Below, piece by piece: positions 12,732-24,047 of a DNA stretch of 64,000 nt (its first letter is position 1; the number at the start of each line of letters is the position of its first letter). Below the pieces are notes generated by a model. That model was not told the DNA's origin. It made no database searches and saw only the letters and a program-made list of their open reading frames with translations. This DNA comes from Zygnema cylindricum (taxonomy: Eukaryota > Streptophyta > Zygnematophyceae > Zygnematales > Zygnemataceae), in assembly GCA_037447655.1 (NCBI GenBank), contig JBBHKE010001462.1, positions 188,001 to 252,000 of the forward strand, read 5' to 3'. Both the position numbers and the translations under genes were made by a program.

Positions 12732-15700
12732 CCCCCTCTCTGGGTCATTTTCTGATGCTATCAACTGTTGTCAATAAAATAGGTCCAACTCAAGTGAGAT
12801 GATTACAAAACTAAATTTTAAACTTTTCTTTCCAATTTGTTCTCTCCAACTGACGGGTCTTCTTGAACACATGAAAAATCCAACCGGTAGTGCTCCTCTT
12901 TGTGTCGAGGTCGCCGTCTTCATGACATCTCTCAAAGGCCTCTTCTCTCTTTTCGGTGTCAAGTTTGATGTTCCAACATCTAGGACTTTGTTTTAGATCG
13001 TATATGGATTCATACAATTTATACACTATGTGTTCTTTTCCTGGTTCTATCATGCCCTCTGGTTGTTCCATGTAGACTTCTTCCTCTAAATCCCCATTAA
13101 AAAATGCAGTTTTGATATCTAGTTGATGCATCTGCATTCCCCCTGCTGCCCCTAGGGCTATTAAACTTCTGAGACTATTAAACTTCACTACTGGTGAGAA
13201 AGTCTCAGTATAATCAACCCCCTCTTCTTGTGAATACCCCTTAGCTACCAACCTCGCTTTATATCTTTCCACTAATCCATCTGATTTCCTCTTAATCTTA
13301 AAGACCCATTTACACCCCACAATGTTTTTCTCTTTTGGGCGTTCTACTAAGGTCCAAGTTTTGCTTTTGATCAATGAGTCATTTTCTAATTCTATTGCCT
13401 TTTTCCATTTATGAGAATTAGAACCCTCCAAAGCTTCATGAAAAGTTTGCGGTTCCCCCTCTGCCGCCATAAAACAATAAGCTAAACCCACATCTCCCGT
13501 TTCTTCAATGAGCCGTTTTGGTTTAGCACGTATCCGATTAGAAACTCTTTGAGGGGTTACCTTCAATCTCGATTGTTGAATCGGATTCGGCGAGGTTGTA
13601 ATTTGCGAAGGTTGTGATGTCGGTAACTTCTCCACTTGTAAAGGTTGAAAGGTTGATGTTCCACCGGGGATGACGGAAGTCTGAGATCGAATGGATCGGC
13701 GTCGATGACGAAGGCTCCACTTCATCTTCTCTGCTTGGAGTACTTGGTGTTTATGGAGACGCGCTTTCCAATTCTTCATGATTGTTAAAGGGAACAGTGA
13801 CTGTGTCTGATCCTTCGTACCAAGGGTCAAAACTACCTGTCACATCTGAATTACATTCCTTCCCTTCATCTATAGTCACATCTCGGCTAACATGAACTTT
13901 CCTTGTAACTGGGTCATAAATTCTGTAAGATTTTCTATTTATGTCATAACCTACAAAGACACCAGTCCAACTCTTCTTATCAAATTTCTTTCTATTCTGT
14001 GCGGGATGTGAACAAAAGTTTTGCTTCCAAAAACTCTAAAATGTTTAACATTTGGTTTAAAGCCTGACCAAGCTTCTTCAAAAGTAATATCTTTTAGAGA
14101 AGTATTAGGAGAACGATTCTTCAAATAAACTGCAGTAAGGATAGCTTCAGCCCATAGGTTTTGACTTAGTTTTGCATTATGTACTAAACAACTTGCAATT
14201 TCAACTAAAGTTCGGTTAAGTCTTTCTGATACTCCGTTTTGTTGCGAACTGTAGGCTGCTGTAAAATCTTGTGTATCCCCCAAGTTTTGTAAATTCTTGT
14301 TGTATCCCCCAAGTTTTGCAGTTTTCCTTAAAAGCATTGGAGGTATATTCCCCCCCATTATCCAACCTTAAAATCTGGATCCGTTCTCCTGCTTGGTTTT
14401 CTACCATGGTTTTAAACTCTCTGAATTTCTCAAGAGCTCCACTCTTGGATTTCATAAAATACACCCATACTTTTCTAGTGCACTCATCCGTAAACGTGAT
14501 GAAAAATCTAGAACCTCCAGGACTTAAGGGGTGAGGACCGCTCAAGTCAGAATGAATAAGCTCCAGCTTCCTTCTATGTTTAGGTTCATCAACTTTGTGA
14601 AAAGGAAGCCTTCTTTGCTTACCTTGAGCACATCCTTCACACACCTTAAGGTTGTCTTTGGCGTTGACGTCCTCAAGTCCTCGGACCATCTTCTTTTCGA
14701 TGAGTCGTTTGAGATTCTGCTCTCCCAGATGACCAAATCGTTGATGCCATAGCTCCAAAGTCTGTGCTTCTTTGCTGAAATTCATCTGTGCATCTTCATC
14801 ATCCAAGCGTAGAACAAAAAGATTCCCTTCCGGATATCCAAGAGCGATTAGCTTCCCCTCACTTTTGATTTCACACCTTTCATTTTTCTTTTTCTCAAAT
14901 TCGACTTTTAGTCCACTCTTCACAGCATGCATAACACTAAAAAGGTTATGCTTTAAACTTGGTAAGTATAAAACATCTTTTAAATGCCCTTCATGACTAC
15001 CAGTATCACAGTATAACTGTAACTTAACCTCGCATATTAAACTGGTCTCTAGAATATTATCATTTGCCAGTACAATTCGTCGAGGGTTCTGTAATGCTGT
15101 GAGAGAAGAAAAGATGGACTTATCATTACACATATGATGAGATGCTCCATAATCTATAATCCATTTACTTTTCTGAGCATTTGACTGTGTGAGAAAAAGT
15201 TTAGTCTCATCTTGAATGGTCATGGCAAATGATGTCATGGCAAATGATGGTTTGTTATGTCTAGTTATTTCTTTATTACGACAGATTGAAGACTTATGAC
15301 CTGGTTTTCCACAACTATAACAAACAATCTTTTTCTTGAAGTTTTCAGTTTTTTTCTTTTTAAATCTACAATCAGCAGTCTGATGATTAGTTTTCCCACA
15401 TATAGCATAAGCAGTTACTGACTCAGTACGTTTTCCTGACTGTTTGCCTTTGGCATAAAGAGCTGCATCTGACTCTTTTTCCTCCTTTCATTTAATTTCA
15501 ACTTCTTCCTGAATGAAATGCTGATATACTGCATCAAAGTCTAAAGTAGGTTGACTTTTCAAAGCCGTGATCATCATAGCATACTGTGATGGCAATGACC
15601 TAAACAGTGTGAGGATCAAATTATCATCATTCAGTGTTGTGCCGACTGCGGCTAACTGTAACTTAAGCTCTTTCAGTCTATAAATATGGGTTTCCATAGT

Positions 15701-16059
15701 ATCTCCACTCTCCATACTAAAGTCCAGCAATTTGTTTTTTTAATTGCATTATGTTGGACGGATTAGTACGCTCATGTACAGTCCTTAATTTATCCCACAT
15801 AGCCTTAGGTTTTTCTAACTCAACTATGTGTAAGAGTTGACTGTCTTCCACTGCTAGAAAAATTAACGTCGCTGCCTCTTCCTCCCTTCTATCATATCCT
15901 GCTGCCATTAAAGCTTCAGTAGGTTTTAGTTCAATGCCTGCTACAATACCCCAGTAATTCTTATATTTTAAGATACGGGTCATCTTAGCTTTCCATAATA
16001 AATAGTTACTACCATTAAATTTATGGATGTATGTAAGTCTACCTAAAGCTTTGATACCA
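12732..16059 (-). mobile_element. Copia element D, internal region, internally deleted
   Basis: In minus-strand order: gag (16097-15488 in two frames, UBN2 type, starting inside the LTR edge), CCHC knuckle (CYSCGKPGHKSSIC near 15320), and protease, where the expected D-S/T-G reads WIIDYGASHHMC. Next come the integrase HHCC region (LWHQRFGHLG, CEGCAQGK), the DDE core (DLSGPH, RLDNGGEYTS, then GVSERLNRT after a short duplication around 14280-14330) and reverse transcriptase from 13560 (KWVFKIKRKSDGLVERYKAR, HQLDIKTAFFNGDLEEEVYM). RT then jumps at about 12960 directly into RNase H (DLDTKRSTTGWIF), so the YVDD core is deleted. Defective; it could move only with help from another copy. Confidence 0.88.
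16048..16059 (-). other. Primer binding site of copia D
   Basis: On the minus strand TGGTATCAAAGC directly follows the LTR end (AATCTCAACA). It closely resembles the TGGTATCAGAGC sequence complementary to the 3' end of plant initiator tRNA-Met. It fixes the 5' LTR border and the element's orientation. Confidence 0.85.
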
Positions 16060-16629
16060 TGTTGAGATTCTGAAGAATTGGCCATAGGATCGATCAATTA
16101 CAAGACAGGAAGCTAAGGAAAACAATTCTCTTTATGAGAAAGCAAAACTTAATTACTGAACAAGAAAGAAGATAGATTAATTCCACGACAAAATAAGCAC
16201 TCAGTGCAAAACTAGCAGCAAGGAAAAATTGGAGAGAATCTTTCAGTAGATTGATGATTGATTAATGCATAGCTTTGGTACATTTTTTATATGTGTAGGT
16301 GTCGTATAGACCTATGCAACTTGCGTGTCACGTAAAGAACTAGAATCTAACTTGTGACACACGTAGACCAATGAAAGACCGCCAAGTACAAAATGTCCGC
16401 ATGCTTTTTCGTCACGTATACTCAAAATTTACGTCTACTTGACTTCCCGTACACTACAAGTCAAGGACCACGTTTTCACGAAAAACTTGACGTCTACGTA
16501 TATGTACCTTCACGTCTATCAACCGTACATATAACTAACAAGACTCCGGTTGACTTCTCTCTCACGTAACAACTTTGACCAACTTTGATTTCTGGTCTTT
16601 CGCTGAAAATGGACGCAGAAATCTTAACA
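16060..16629 (-). repeat. LTR shared by copia C (3') and copia D (5')
   Basis: On the plus strand it runs TGTTGAGATTCTG to AATCTTAACA, 570 bp. On the D side it abuts a primer site. On the C side it abuts a polypurine tract (complement of CCCCCTCTCTGA, 16630-16641). One LTR therefore serves two elements in the same orientation. Confidence 0.88.
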
Positions 16630-17955
16630 CCCCCTCTCTGAGTCATTTTCTGCATACTATCAATTGTCCTCACTAAATAGGACCAACTCCTGTGAGCTGA
16701 TTACAAACAACTATTTTATCTCGAGGAACTGCTTTAGTCAAATGATCTGCTGCTTGTTGAGCTGAACTAACAAACTCAAACTTTAAAACTTTCTTTTCAA
16801 CATGTTCTCTCACAAAATGTGTTTGAATGTCTATATGTATTGTCCTTGCATGGTAAACTGGATTTTTCATCAAAGCAATGCTACTCTGATTATCTGTGAG
16901 AATTAACGTTTCCTCTATGGGTTGAAACCCTATCTGAGAATAAAAGTTGTGAAGCCAAATAGCTTCTTTTGCTGCTTGAGTAGCCGCCATATATTCGGCC
17001 TCCGTGCTTGATAACGCCACGGAAGATTGACGCTTCGAACTCCAACTTATAGGTCCTCCTAAACACGTGAAAATCCAGCCGGTAGTGCTCCTCCTTGTGT
17101 CGAGGTCGCCTCCCCAATCCGCATCAACATAGCTGGAAAAATCAATGTCTCCGGTGTTTTTCAAGAATTGTAGGCCGTAATTTATAGTCCCTTTCACATA
17201 ACGTAAAATACGTTTAACAACATACCAATGCTCTAGACCTGGGTTCTGCATGAATTGACTAACTGAGCCTACTGCTTCAGCTAAATCAGGGCGTGTACCA
17301 ACCATTAAGTACATCAAGCTACCCACTGCCTCTTTGTAAGGGACTTGCCTCATCTGTTCTTTCTCAAACTCTGACTCAGGACCCATTTCCTTTGTAAGCT
17401 TTTGACTTGGATCTAAGGGTGCTAATACGGGAATACAATCTTCCATACCAAAACGTTTTAATACTTCTTTTGCATATTGTTGTTAATTCATGGAAATTGT
17501 ATAAGCATCATTTTTTATTTCTATACCAAGAAGGTAACTTAACTCTCAAAGATCAGTCGTTCTAATTTGCTATTCAAGAACCGTTTGACTTTTCAATCTC
17601 GGATGACAGATAACCAAAAACACTCATATCATCGACATAAACTGAGACAATCACTAAATTTTTGTCTTCCCCAATAGTGTAAACTGCCCTATCTGTGTGA
17701 CATCTCTCAAAGCCCTATTTTCTCATTTCGGTGTCAAGTTTAATGTTCCAACACCTAGGACTTTGTTTTTTGACCATATATAGATTTGTGTAGTTTACAT
17801 ACCATGTGTTCTTCTCCTGATTCTATCATGCCCTCTGGTTGCTCCATGTAGACTTCTTCCTCTAAATCCCCATTAAGAAATGCAGTTTTGATATTTAGTT
17901 GATGCATCTGCATTCCCTCTGCTGCCCCTAAGGCAATTAAACCTCTGAGAATCAA
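16630..17955 (-). mobile_element. Copia element C, 3' part (RT fragment and RNase H)
   Basis: On the minus strand from 17955: an RT piece (MHQLNIKTAFLNGDLEEEVY, CKLHKSIYGQK), then a displaced YVDDMSVFGYL motif near 17620-17640, then an open frame 17446-16673 with the RT-RNase H linker and RNase H (DADWGGDLDTRRSTTGWIF, ALSSTEAEYMAATQAAKEA, DNQSSIALMKNPVYH). RNase H is intact but RT is scrambled. The 5' end stops abruptly at about 17955, next to the signal peptide peptidase exons. It belongs to the same family as D and is arranged head to tail with it. Confidence 0.85.
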
Positions 17956-17979
17956 TTTGTGGTTTTGTCTTTTCTGCAG

Positions 17980-20510
17980 TTTTTTGACGGCTGCGGCGAT
18001 GTTGAGCGGTTTACTTCTTTACGATGTCTTTTGGGTTTTTGGATCCTCGCAGATTTTTGGCGACAATGTTATGGTTACAGTGAGTTTTTTTTTTTTTTTG
18101 TTCTCTTTTTTTTTTTTTTTTTTTTTCTTTTTGTTTTTTTTCCTTGTTTTTTTGTTTTTTAAGAGATATCTTGTATTCATGCATCGGTCTATATGTGTAT
18201 ATATATGTACATACATGCATACATGCATGCATACATAAATATTCATACATGTACACATGTATATGTCGCTGATATGTGATGCATAAGTGATTTTTTTGTG
18301 ACAGGTGGCGACTTCAAATTCTTTTGATGGACCTATGAAACTCATTTTTCCACAATGGAATGTAAGTTTTTGTTTATTTAGAATTAAATATTTTGTTGTT
18401 TTCTTTGAAGTTCCTCAATACACAAGATCGGGTTAATGTCTTATTTTCCACAACCTCTTGTAAATTCCTCAAAAAAATAAAAAAAAAAACGTAAGAAATA
18501 AACAACCAAACAAACAAACAAATTTTGTCTTACATTGACAATAGGAATAAATCAAAATTCGCAGGAAAATTCCCCAAATCCCTATTCTATTCTCGGTCTC
18601 GGGGATCTCGCGGCTCCCGGTCTCCTCATGGCCCTCATGCTCCGCTTCGACCGATTCCGAAGCCGCCAGCTGGCAGCCACTGCTGACGTGGCAGGCATCA
18701 AGGATGGCGTGGCAGGTATGCTCGCTGACATGGCAGGTACACTATCTGACGTGGCATGTATACTTGTTGACGTAGGTATGGTTGCCGACTTGGCAGATGT
18801 GCTTGTTGACGTGGCAGGTATGGTTGCTGACGTGGTATGTGTGTTAGCTGACATGGCGAGTGTGTGATTGCTGACGTGGCATGTCTGATTGTTCTTGACG
18901 TGGCATGTAGTAGTGCTTATGTGGCTGCTGATCTGGCATGAATTAATGCTGACGTGGCAGTCACTGCTGTCGACCAGGCAGGTGATATTGATGCAGACGT
19001 GGCAAGTGTGAAGATTGATGGTGTGTCAATGCTGACGTGGCAGCTAAGATCGATGATGTGGCAGATATGGCCGCTAATCATGGCATAAACTGCTGAGCTG
19101 GCAAGGAAAGGTTTTCGTAGCAAATGTCAAATGCTGACGTGGCAGGTGAAGTATGGTGATGTGGCATGCATATGGCAAGGATAATCATTGATGGTGACGT
19201 GGCAGGTAAGAATGATGACATGACAAGTGTAAATACTGACGTGGCAGGTATTGGTTCTGAGGTGGCACTGAAAAGCGCTGAGTCGGCATTTGAGGAAATG
19301 TCCGAAAAACAGCCGGCACTAGCGGACAAATCGTACTTTAATGCGGCGATTGCGGCATATCTGGCAGGACTTGTTTTGACCATTGGTGAGATGACACGTG
19401 GCATGTCAGGGGGGGGAGAGGGAGAGGTATGAGAGGGAGCAAGGGGGCCAAGGTTGAGAGAGAGAGAGAGAGGAAGCGAGGAGAGGGAGAGAGGGAGAGA
19501 GGGAGAGAAGGGAGACAGGGAGAGGGAGAGAGGGAAAGAAGGCGACAGGGAGAGGGAGAGAGAGGAGGAGAGAGGAGAGTGTGAGAGGGGGGGATAGGGG
19601 AGGGGGAGTGAGAGGGAGGGGGAGTGGGAAACTTTGCTAAAATACTTTCTCTTTCCTCACTCTTTTCCCTCCCTCCCCTCTCCCTCCCTCTCCGTACCCT
19701 CTCCCTCCCCTCTCCCTCCCCTCTCCCTCCCTCTCCGTACCCTCTCCCTCCCCTCTCCCTCCCCTCTCCCTCCCTCTCCGTCTCCTCTCCGTCCCCTCTC
19801 CCTCCCCTCACCCTCCCCTTTCCCTGCCTCTCCCTCCTCTCCCTTCCCTCCTTTTTTCTATAATTTATTCATTCCCCTCCCTTTATTTATCCCTTAGCAG
19901 TAAATTCCTATACCGGGGCGGCTCAACTGCCCCCCCCCCTACTTGGTGTCTTTCAATCCAATTTGCTAAAAGACCTTTTACCTCTCTCTCTCTCCTCTCT
20001 CCCTTCCCTCTCCCTTCCCTCCCTTTCTATCCCTTCTCCCTAAAAGTAAATCCCTATACCGGAACGGCTCAACCGGCCCTCCTGTACTTGTTTCCCTCCC
20101 AGTCTGCCAATCCGAAACCGATACTCTGCTAAAACACCTCTTCTTTTCCCTCTCTCTCCCCTCTCCCTTCCCTCTCCCTTCTCTCCCTTTCTATCCCTTC
20201 TCCTCAGGAGTAAATTCCTGTACTTGTTTCCCTCCCAGTCTGCCAATCCGAAACCGATACTCTGCTAAAACACCTCTTCTTTTCCCTCTCTCTCCCCTCT
20301 CCCTTCCCTCTCCCTTCTCTCCCTTTCTATCCCTTCTCCTCAGGAGTAAATTCCTATACCGGAGCCGCCCAACCGGCCCTCCTCTATTTGGTTCCTTCCC
20401 TTCTTTTGGGCGTGACGAGTGTCGCCATTTTAAAGTCCGAAACCGATACTTTGCTGAAGTACCAGGACGACCCGACGGTGGAGGGGGGGGAGAGGGAGAG
20501 GGAGAGTTAG
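17980..20510 (+). CDS. Signal peptide peptidase (SPP/SPPL), C-terminal half; 5' part missing
   Basis: Exons seen: 17980-18079, 18305-18361, 18565 to about 18690, about 19313-19385 and 20344-20510 (TAG). They encode the catalytic core of the GxGD aspartyl intramembrane proteases: LLLYDVFWVFG with the first Asp, NVMVTVATSNSFDGPMKLIF, YSILGLGDLAAPGLLMALML with the second Asp, SYFNAAIAAYLAGLVLTI and AQPALLYLVP (the PAL motif). Such enzymes cleave type II transmembrane segments such as signal-peptide remnants, usually in the ER. Phases agree at the joins I could fix (0, 0, then 1 between LTI-G and VNSYTG). The hydrophilic loop after LMLRFDRFR is swollen by a minisatellite, so exon 3 end and exon 4 start are uncertain. 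Exons for the first transmembrane helices are not in the window: copia C ends 25 bp upstream. Probably a truncated or rearranged gene. The C-terminal tail (QDDPTVEGG and on) runs into a GA repeat. Confidence 0.82.
18675..19290 (+). repeat. TGACGTGGCA minisatellite in the SPP gene
   Basis: About 25 imperfect units (15-30 bp, mean near 23) built around GCTGACGTGGCAGGTA; roughly ten carry the exact TGACGTGGCA. On the plus strand the units read as ADVAG-like residues until a stop at 18865-18867, after which frames drift. TGACGTG is the core recognised by many bZIP factors, and CAG|GTA resembles a splice donor. Position: the loop between the GLGD helix and the next transmembrane segment. Confidence 0.85.
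19409..19860. repeat. Purine block followed by pyrimidine block
   Basis: From 19409 to about 19630 the plus strand is almost all G/A (GAGAGGGAGAGG style). From about 19645 to 19860 it is almost all C/T (CCCTCTCCCTCC style), with two near-identical units of about 58 bp around CTCCGTACC. The halves are partly complementary, so a long hairpin or triplex is possible. It lies in the intron between SPP exons 4 and 5. Confidence 0.85.
19901..20343 (+). repeat. Tandem extra copies of the SPP PAL exon
   Basis: Three decayed copies precede the intact terminal exon at 20344. Copy 1 (19901-) has the PAL codons overrun by a C tract. Copy 2 (20047-) reads AQPALLYLFP, then a stop after about 30 codons. Copy 3 (about 20204-20220) has lost the PAL codons by a deletion between CCT repeats. 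Copies 2, 3 and 4 are linked by a 136-bp repeat (20082-20217 and 20218-20353) made of exon end, CT-rich intron and acceptor. Copy 2 keeps an AG acceptor in the right phase (AAAAG then TA), so it could act as an alternative last exon. Confidence 0.72.
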
Positions 20511-23500
20511 GAGAGAGAGGGAGGGAGGGAGAGATTTTTATTTTTTGTTTCTTATTTTAAGGACAAAGTTAGGTTATTATGTACAATTTGGTAACGCTTA
20601 CATTTTTAGGAGGGAGGGGGGGGAGGGAGAGAGGGATTGTAAGGTTTAAAGAATGAGTATAAGGAAGTAAAAAATAGCAAATGTACAAAATTTAAATGTA
20701 TTCAAAATCTTCATACCTTTTCCTATTTTTCGGCCAGTTTCCTTTTATATCGTTGTTGTTTTTCTAAGGCAAAATCTCAAGAAAGTTTTGACTATTTTTT
20801 AGTGTGGACCTCAATTGGTGTGAAAAACAACTATTAACTAAAAGATATTTTGTGCAATAATGGACTTATTTCTTATGAACCCTCAAAAAATGCTAGCTAA
20901 GTCATGAATTGGTCACGTCACAAACTAAAAATAATTTAAATTTGTGGACTTTGTCGTCATAACAAACAAATTGTTAGCAATATTGTGCGTAAAAAAACAT
21001 GAAATCCTCTAGGGTTTTGTAAACACTGTATACATCTCCCAAAGTTTTATCCGTACCATTTAAAAACGCCAAATCCACTCTATATTTTGTATCCAAATCA
21101 TATTCTTTGACCCTTACATTCAATGGGTGGTGGAAGTATGTGTGACACTTCACCTGTGACTTTATCCACGGCTTGAATTCTCGCATTATTTTGTATATAC
21201 CATATTTTATACTATTTTATTTTGTAGTATTTTATCTAAAACCACATTGTAAGCAAATTCCTTCCCAACGATGTGAGTAACAAAGTAAGAGAAAGTGGAT
21301 TTAAGTTTCTTGAATCATATTTAATATAAAGATGAAACATAAACACTAATCTTTCCATTGGCCACAAAAACTAAGGAGGATTAAACGAAAAGGGAGAGCT
21401 GGGGTTAACCAATTTGTAAGCGAATGGCAAGAAGAAAACCTTAGAGAGGTCAGTCGAAAGTTGTGGAAAAAATCGGTGGTTCTTGACAAAAAGGGGAAAA
21501 ACAGCAGTTGTCTCGGTGTTTCTCGATTGAAAAGGAGAAAAAATGGAACTTGTCTCGGTCGTTCTCGATGAATAGGAGAAAAACGGAACTTGTCTCGAGC
21601 AACCGCTGTCGCAAGCAAGTAAATGGAGAGTCAAGATTGTTGGAATTCGAAGGACACCTTATCCACCTTGGAGACCACGTAAGCCAAAATGGGCATATCG
21701 AGGTGGACCTCCGTTACATAATAAGTGGGGTTGTTCACTTGATTTCGTACGTTTTCGTACCCATTTCGTACCATTTCAATTTTTAAATTTTTTTAAAAAA
21801 TGTCAATTGGAGATCTACCAAGATTTTCCGAGCTTACAAGCGTAAACCTTAACTTTTTATTTTTAGCATCCACAATGCAATCGTTCAACCCATCCAATTT
21901 GTGGCTAATATCCTCAAGCCACAAACTGGACATGTACAATTGGTGTACTTGGAGAAGTAAGAAACGATCGACGAGCAATGACAACCTTACACATCATATA
22001 GGCGATGTGCTTTCGGACAAGGTCGATGCAAATCCACTAAAAACCACGATTAAATCTTTGTTGTAGGGTATCCCGTGACGCTTCCTTTGCCATTCATTGA
22101 CCTTCGTGGAACGGATTGACGGATTTTGGGCCCAAAACGTTATAACACAATCCCAGTGATTATTGCGTACATACACCTCAAACTTTCTATTACAATAATT
22201 TTTGTCTGCTCCTAATAGACGTTACATTCAAATTTTCTCCCATTTAATAATATTTGATGATTTTCAACTTTTTAACCCAATCTTAGGGTATGTCCCCGTG
22301 TACTTGTAACTTAGCGAGCTTTTTTTTGTTTTTAGCGCAGATCCGATGGACCCGGATTTCAGTTGTCCCTATGTGTAATAAACGAAGTTGTCATTTAAAG
22401 CTGTGACGATTGTGTACCTCGACAAAGCCCGTGACGGCTGTCACCGTGTACAATCTACGATGACTCACCAAATTGTAAATAAATGCTTTGGACGTCGCAT
22501 AACCTTGTGTGACATTTGTAGACATCTTGCCTTTGGACACTCTACCCATAGAGGATGTCCATGGCTGAAGAAGTGTCGTTTCCAATGCTTCAAATGCTAA
22601 GATAGTCTTCCAAGGCTCATTAAAATGATATGGTTGCTTCTAATTATATAGTTGATTTTAGAACAGCTGATTCGTACATTAGATTGAGTGTGACATAATA
22701 AAACCAATTTAAAGCGCAATGATTTTTTTTTTTTTGGTTATTATGACCTTGTAAAAACGAGGTAAGATTTTCGGATAAAACATTTTCAAAATGAAGACTT
22801 ATTAGCCGCCTTTGTCTAAGATGAACAACATAACAATAGTAATTGTGTTTTTTTTTTAAAGTCAAAAAAAATACTTGAATACCTAACGCCACTCTGACTG
22901 CATTTTTCCCGCTTCCCACCGCTTAACTAGGGGCGTTTGGTGAAAGTATGTGGAATGGCAAAGTTTGAAGGGGTGGTAGAGTTTGAAGGTGCGGCGAGTG
23001 CGAGATGATGTGGCTTCAGAGATTTCTCACCTTTTTGTGAAATGGCATCGGAATTTTCTAACCCCTGAAACAAAAATTGATGTACTGAACACAACCTGAC
23101 AAAACAAAACAAATCGTGTACTTTGATAGACGCAAACTGGCAAAACATAGCGAATTCTGTACTTTTCTTTGTCCTCCGAAATCGTTTGTAAATTTTTGAA
23201 AATTACGCCAAGTGCGAATATATGTTCCTATTTGTTTAGCAAAAATACTTTGTTTTAAAACACATTGCCGCTGTGTTTTAAATAAAATTTTGAAGATGAC
23301 GTTTCTTGTCGTGGCCGTGGGTCGAAAAACACAAGACAACAACATGTAGTACATTCTAAGTTTGACGATGACGCATAATGTACTTCTTCTTTTTTCGATA
23401 ATTCTGTACGGTTGAAACTTACGCGGTACGACGCTAAGTTTTACAAGAAAACAACAGAATAAAACCCTTACTTATGCATATGGAGACATACCCCTACTTG

Positions 23501-23859
23501 TATCAACCAGAATAAAACAAGTAGACAAGAGGTTGTTTACTTGCCCAACCTAACATTGTATTGGTACGATTACTGGCAACAACTTTCGTTTCCATTCCCC
23601 TTATGTGTCGCCTTGCCACACCCTTTTCTCTTGGGCATCCCTCGTTGCCTTGTGGCCAATCTATCGATGAACATGGCATCCACTCGTTTCGTTATTCACA
23701 CGGTGGGGAGCTTACAACAACAAATGATACTTTTCGAGATGCAATCGCTTAGTGGGTAGTGAAGCAGGATACACAATGAAATGTGAGGTGTTGCATATCC
23801 TCGCCCCACATTCTCAATCTCGAGGTGTGCGCGATCCTCGCGTGGATCTTGTGTTTTTG
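20511..23859. other. Intergenic; no gene seen
   Basis: The stretch holds GA/CT repeats to about 20640, a 40-45 bp tandem motif (TTGTCTCGGT..TTCTCGAT) at about 21510-21600, and GTAC-rich AT sequence. A 70-codon frame at 22388-22600 ends in a Cys/His-rich segment (CDICRHLAFGHSTHRGC), which might be a transposase relic. I could not link it to a family. Confidence 0.5.
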
Positions 23860-24047
23860 TGTTGAAAAGTGGTTATTAATAGTTCACTTCTCTATTTTAG
23901 TTAGACTATAAAGAGAGAGAGAGAGAGAGAGAGAGAGGATCAAAGATACGCAATGGTTGCCTCCTTATTTAGAAGGTGGTAGACTGAAGTACAGGGCATT
24001 TTACCAAAATATTGGCCGAGACCGGATTTAAACCTGATCCTGAGAGT

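Noticed and set aside
19338-19897. Arg/Glu/Gly and Pro/Ser/Leu frames over the GA/CT blocks
   Set aside because: Composition artefacts of the purine and pyrimidine runs.
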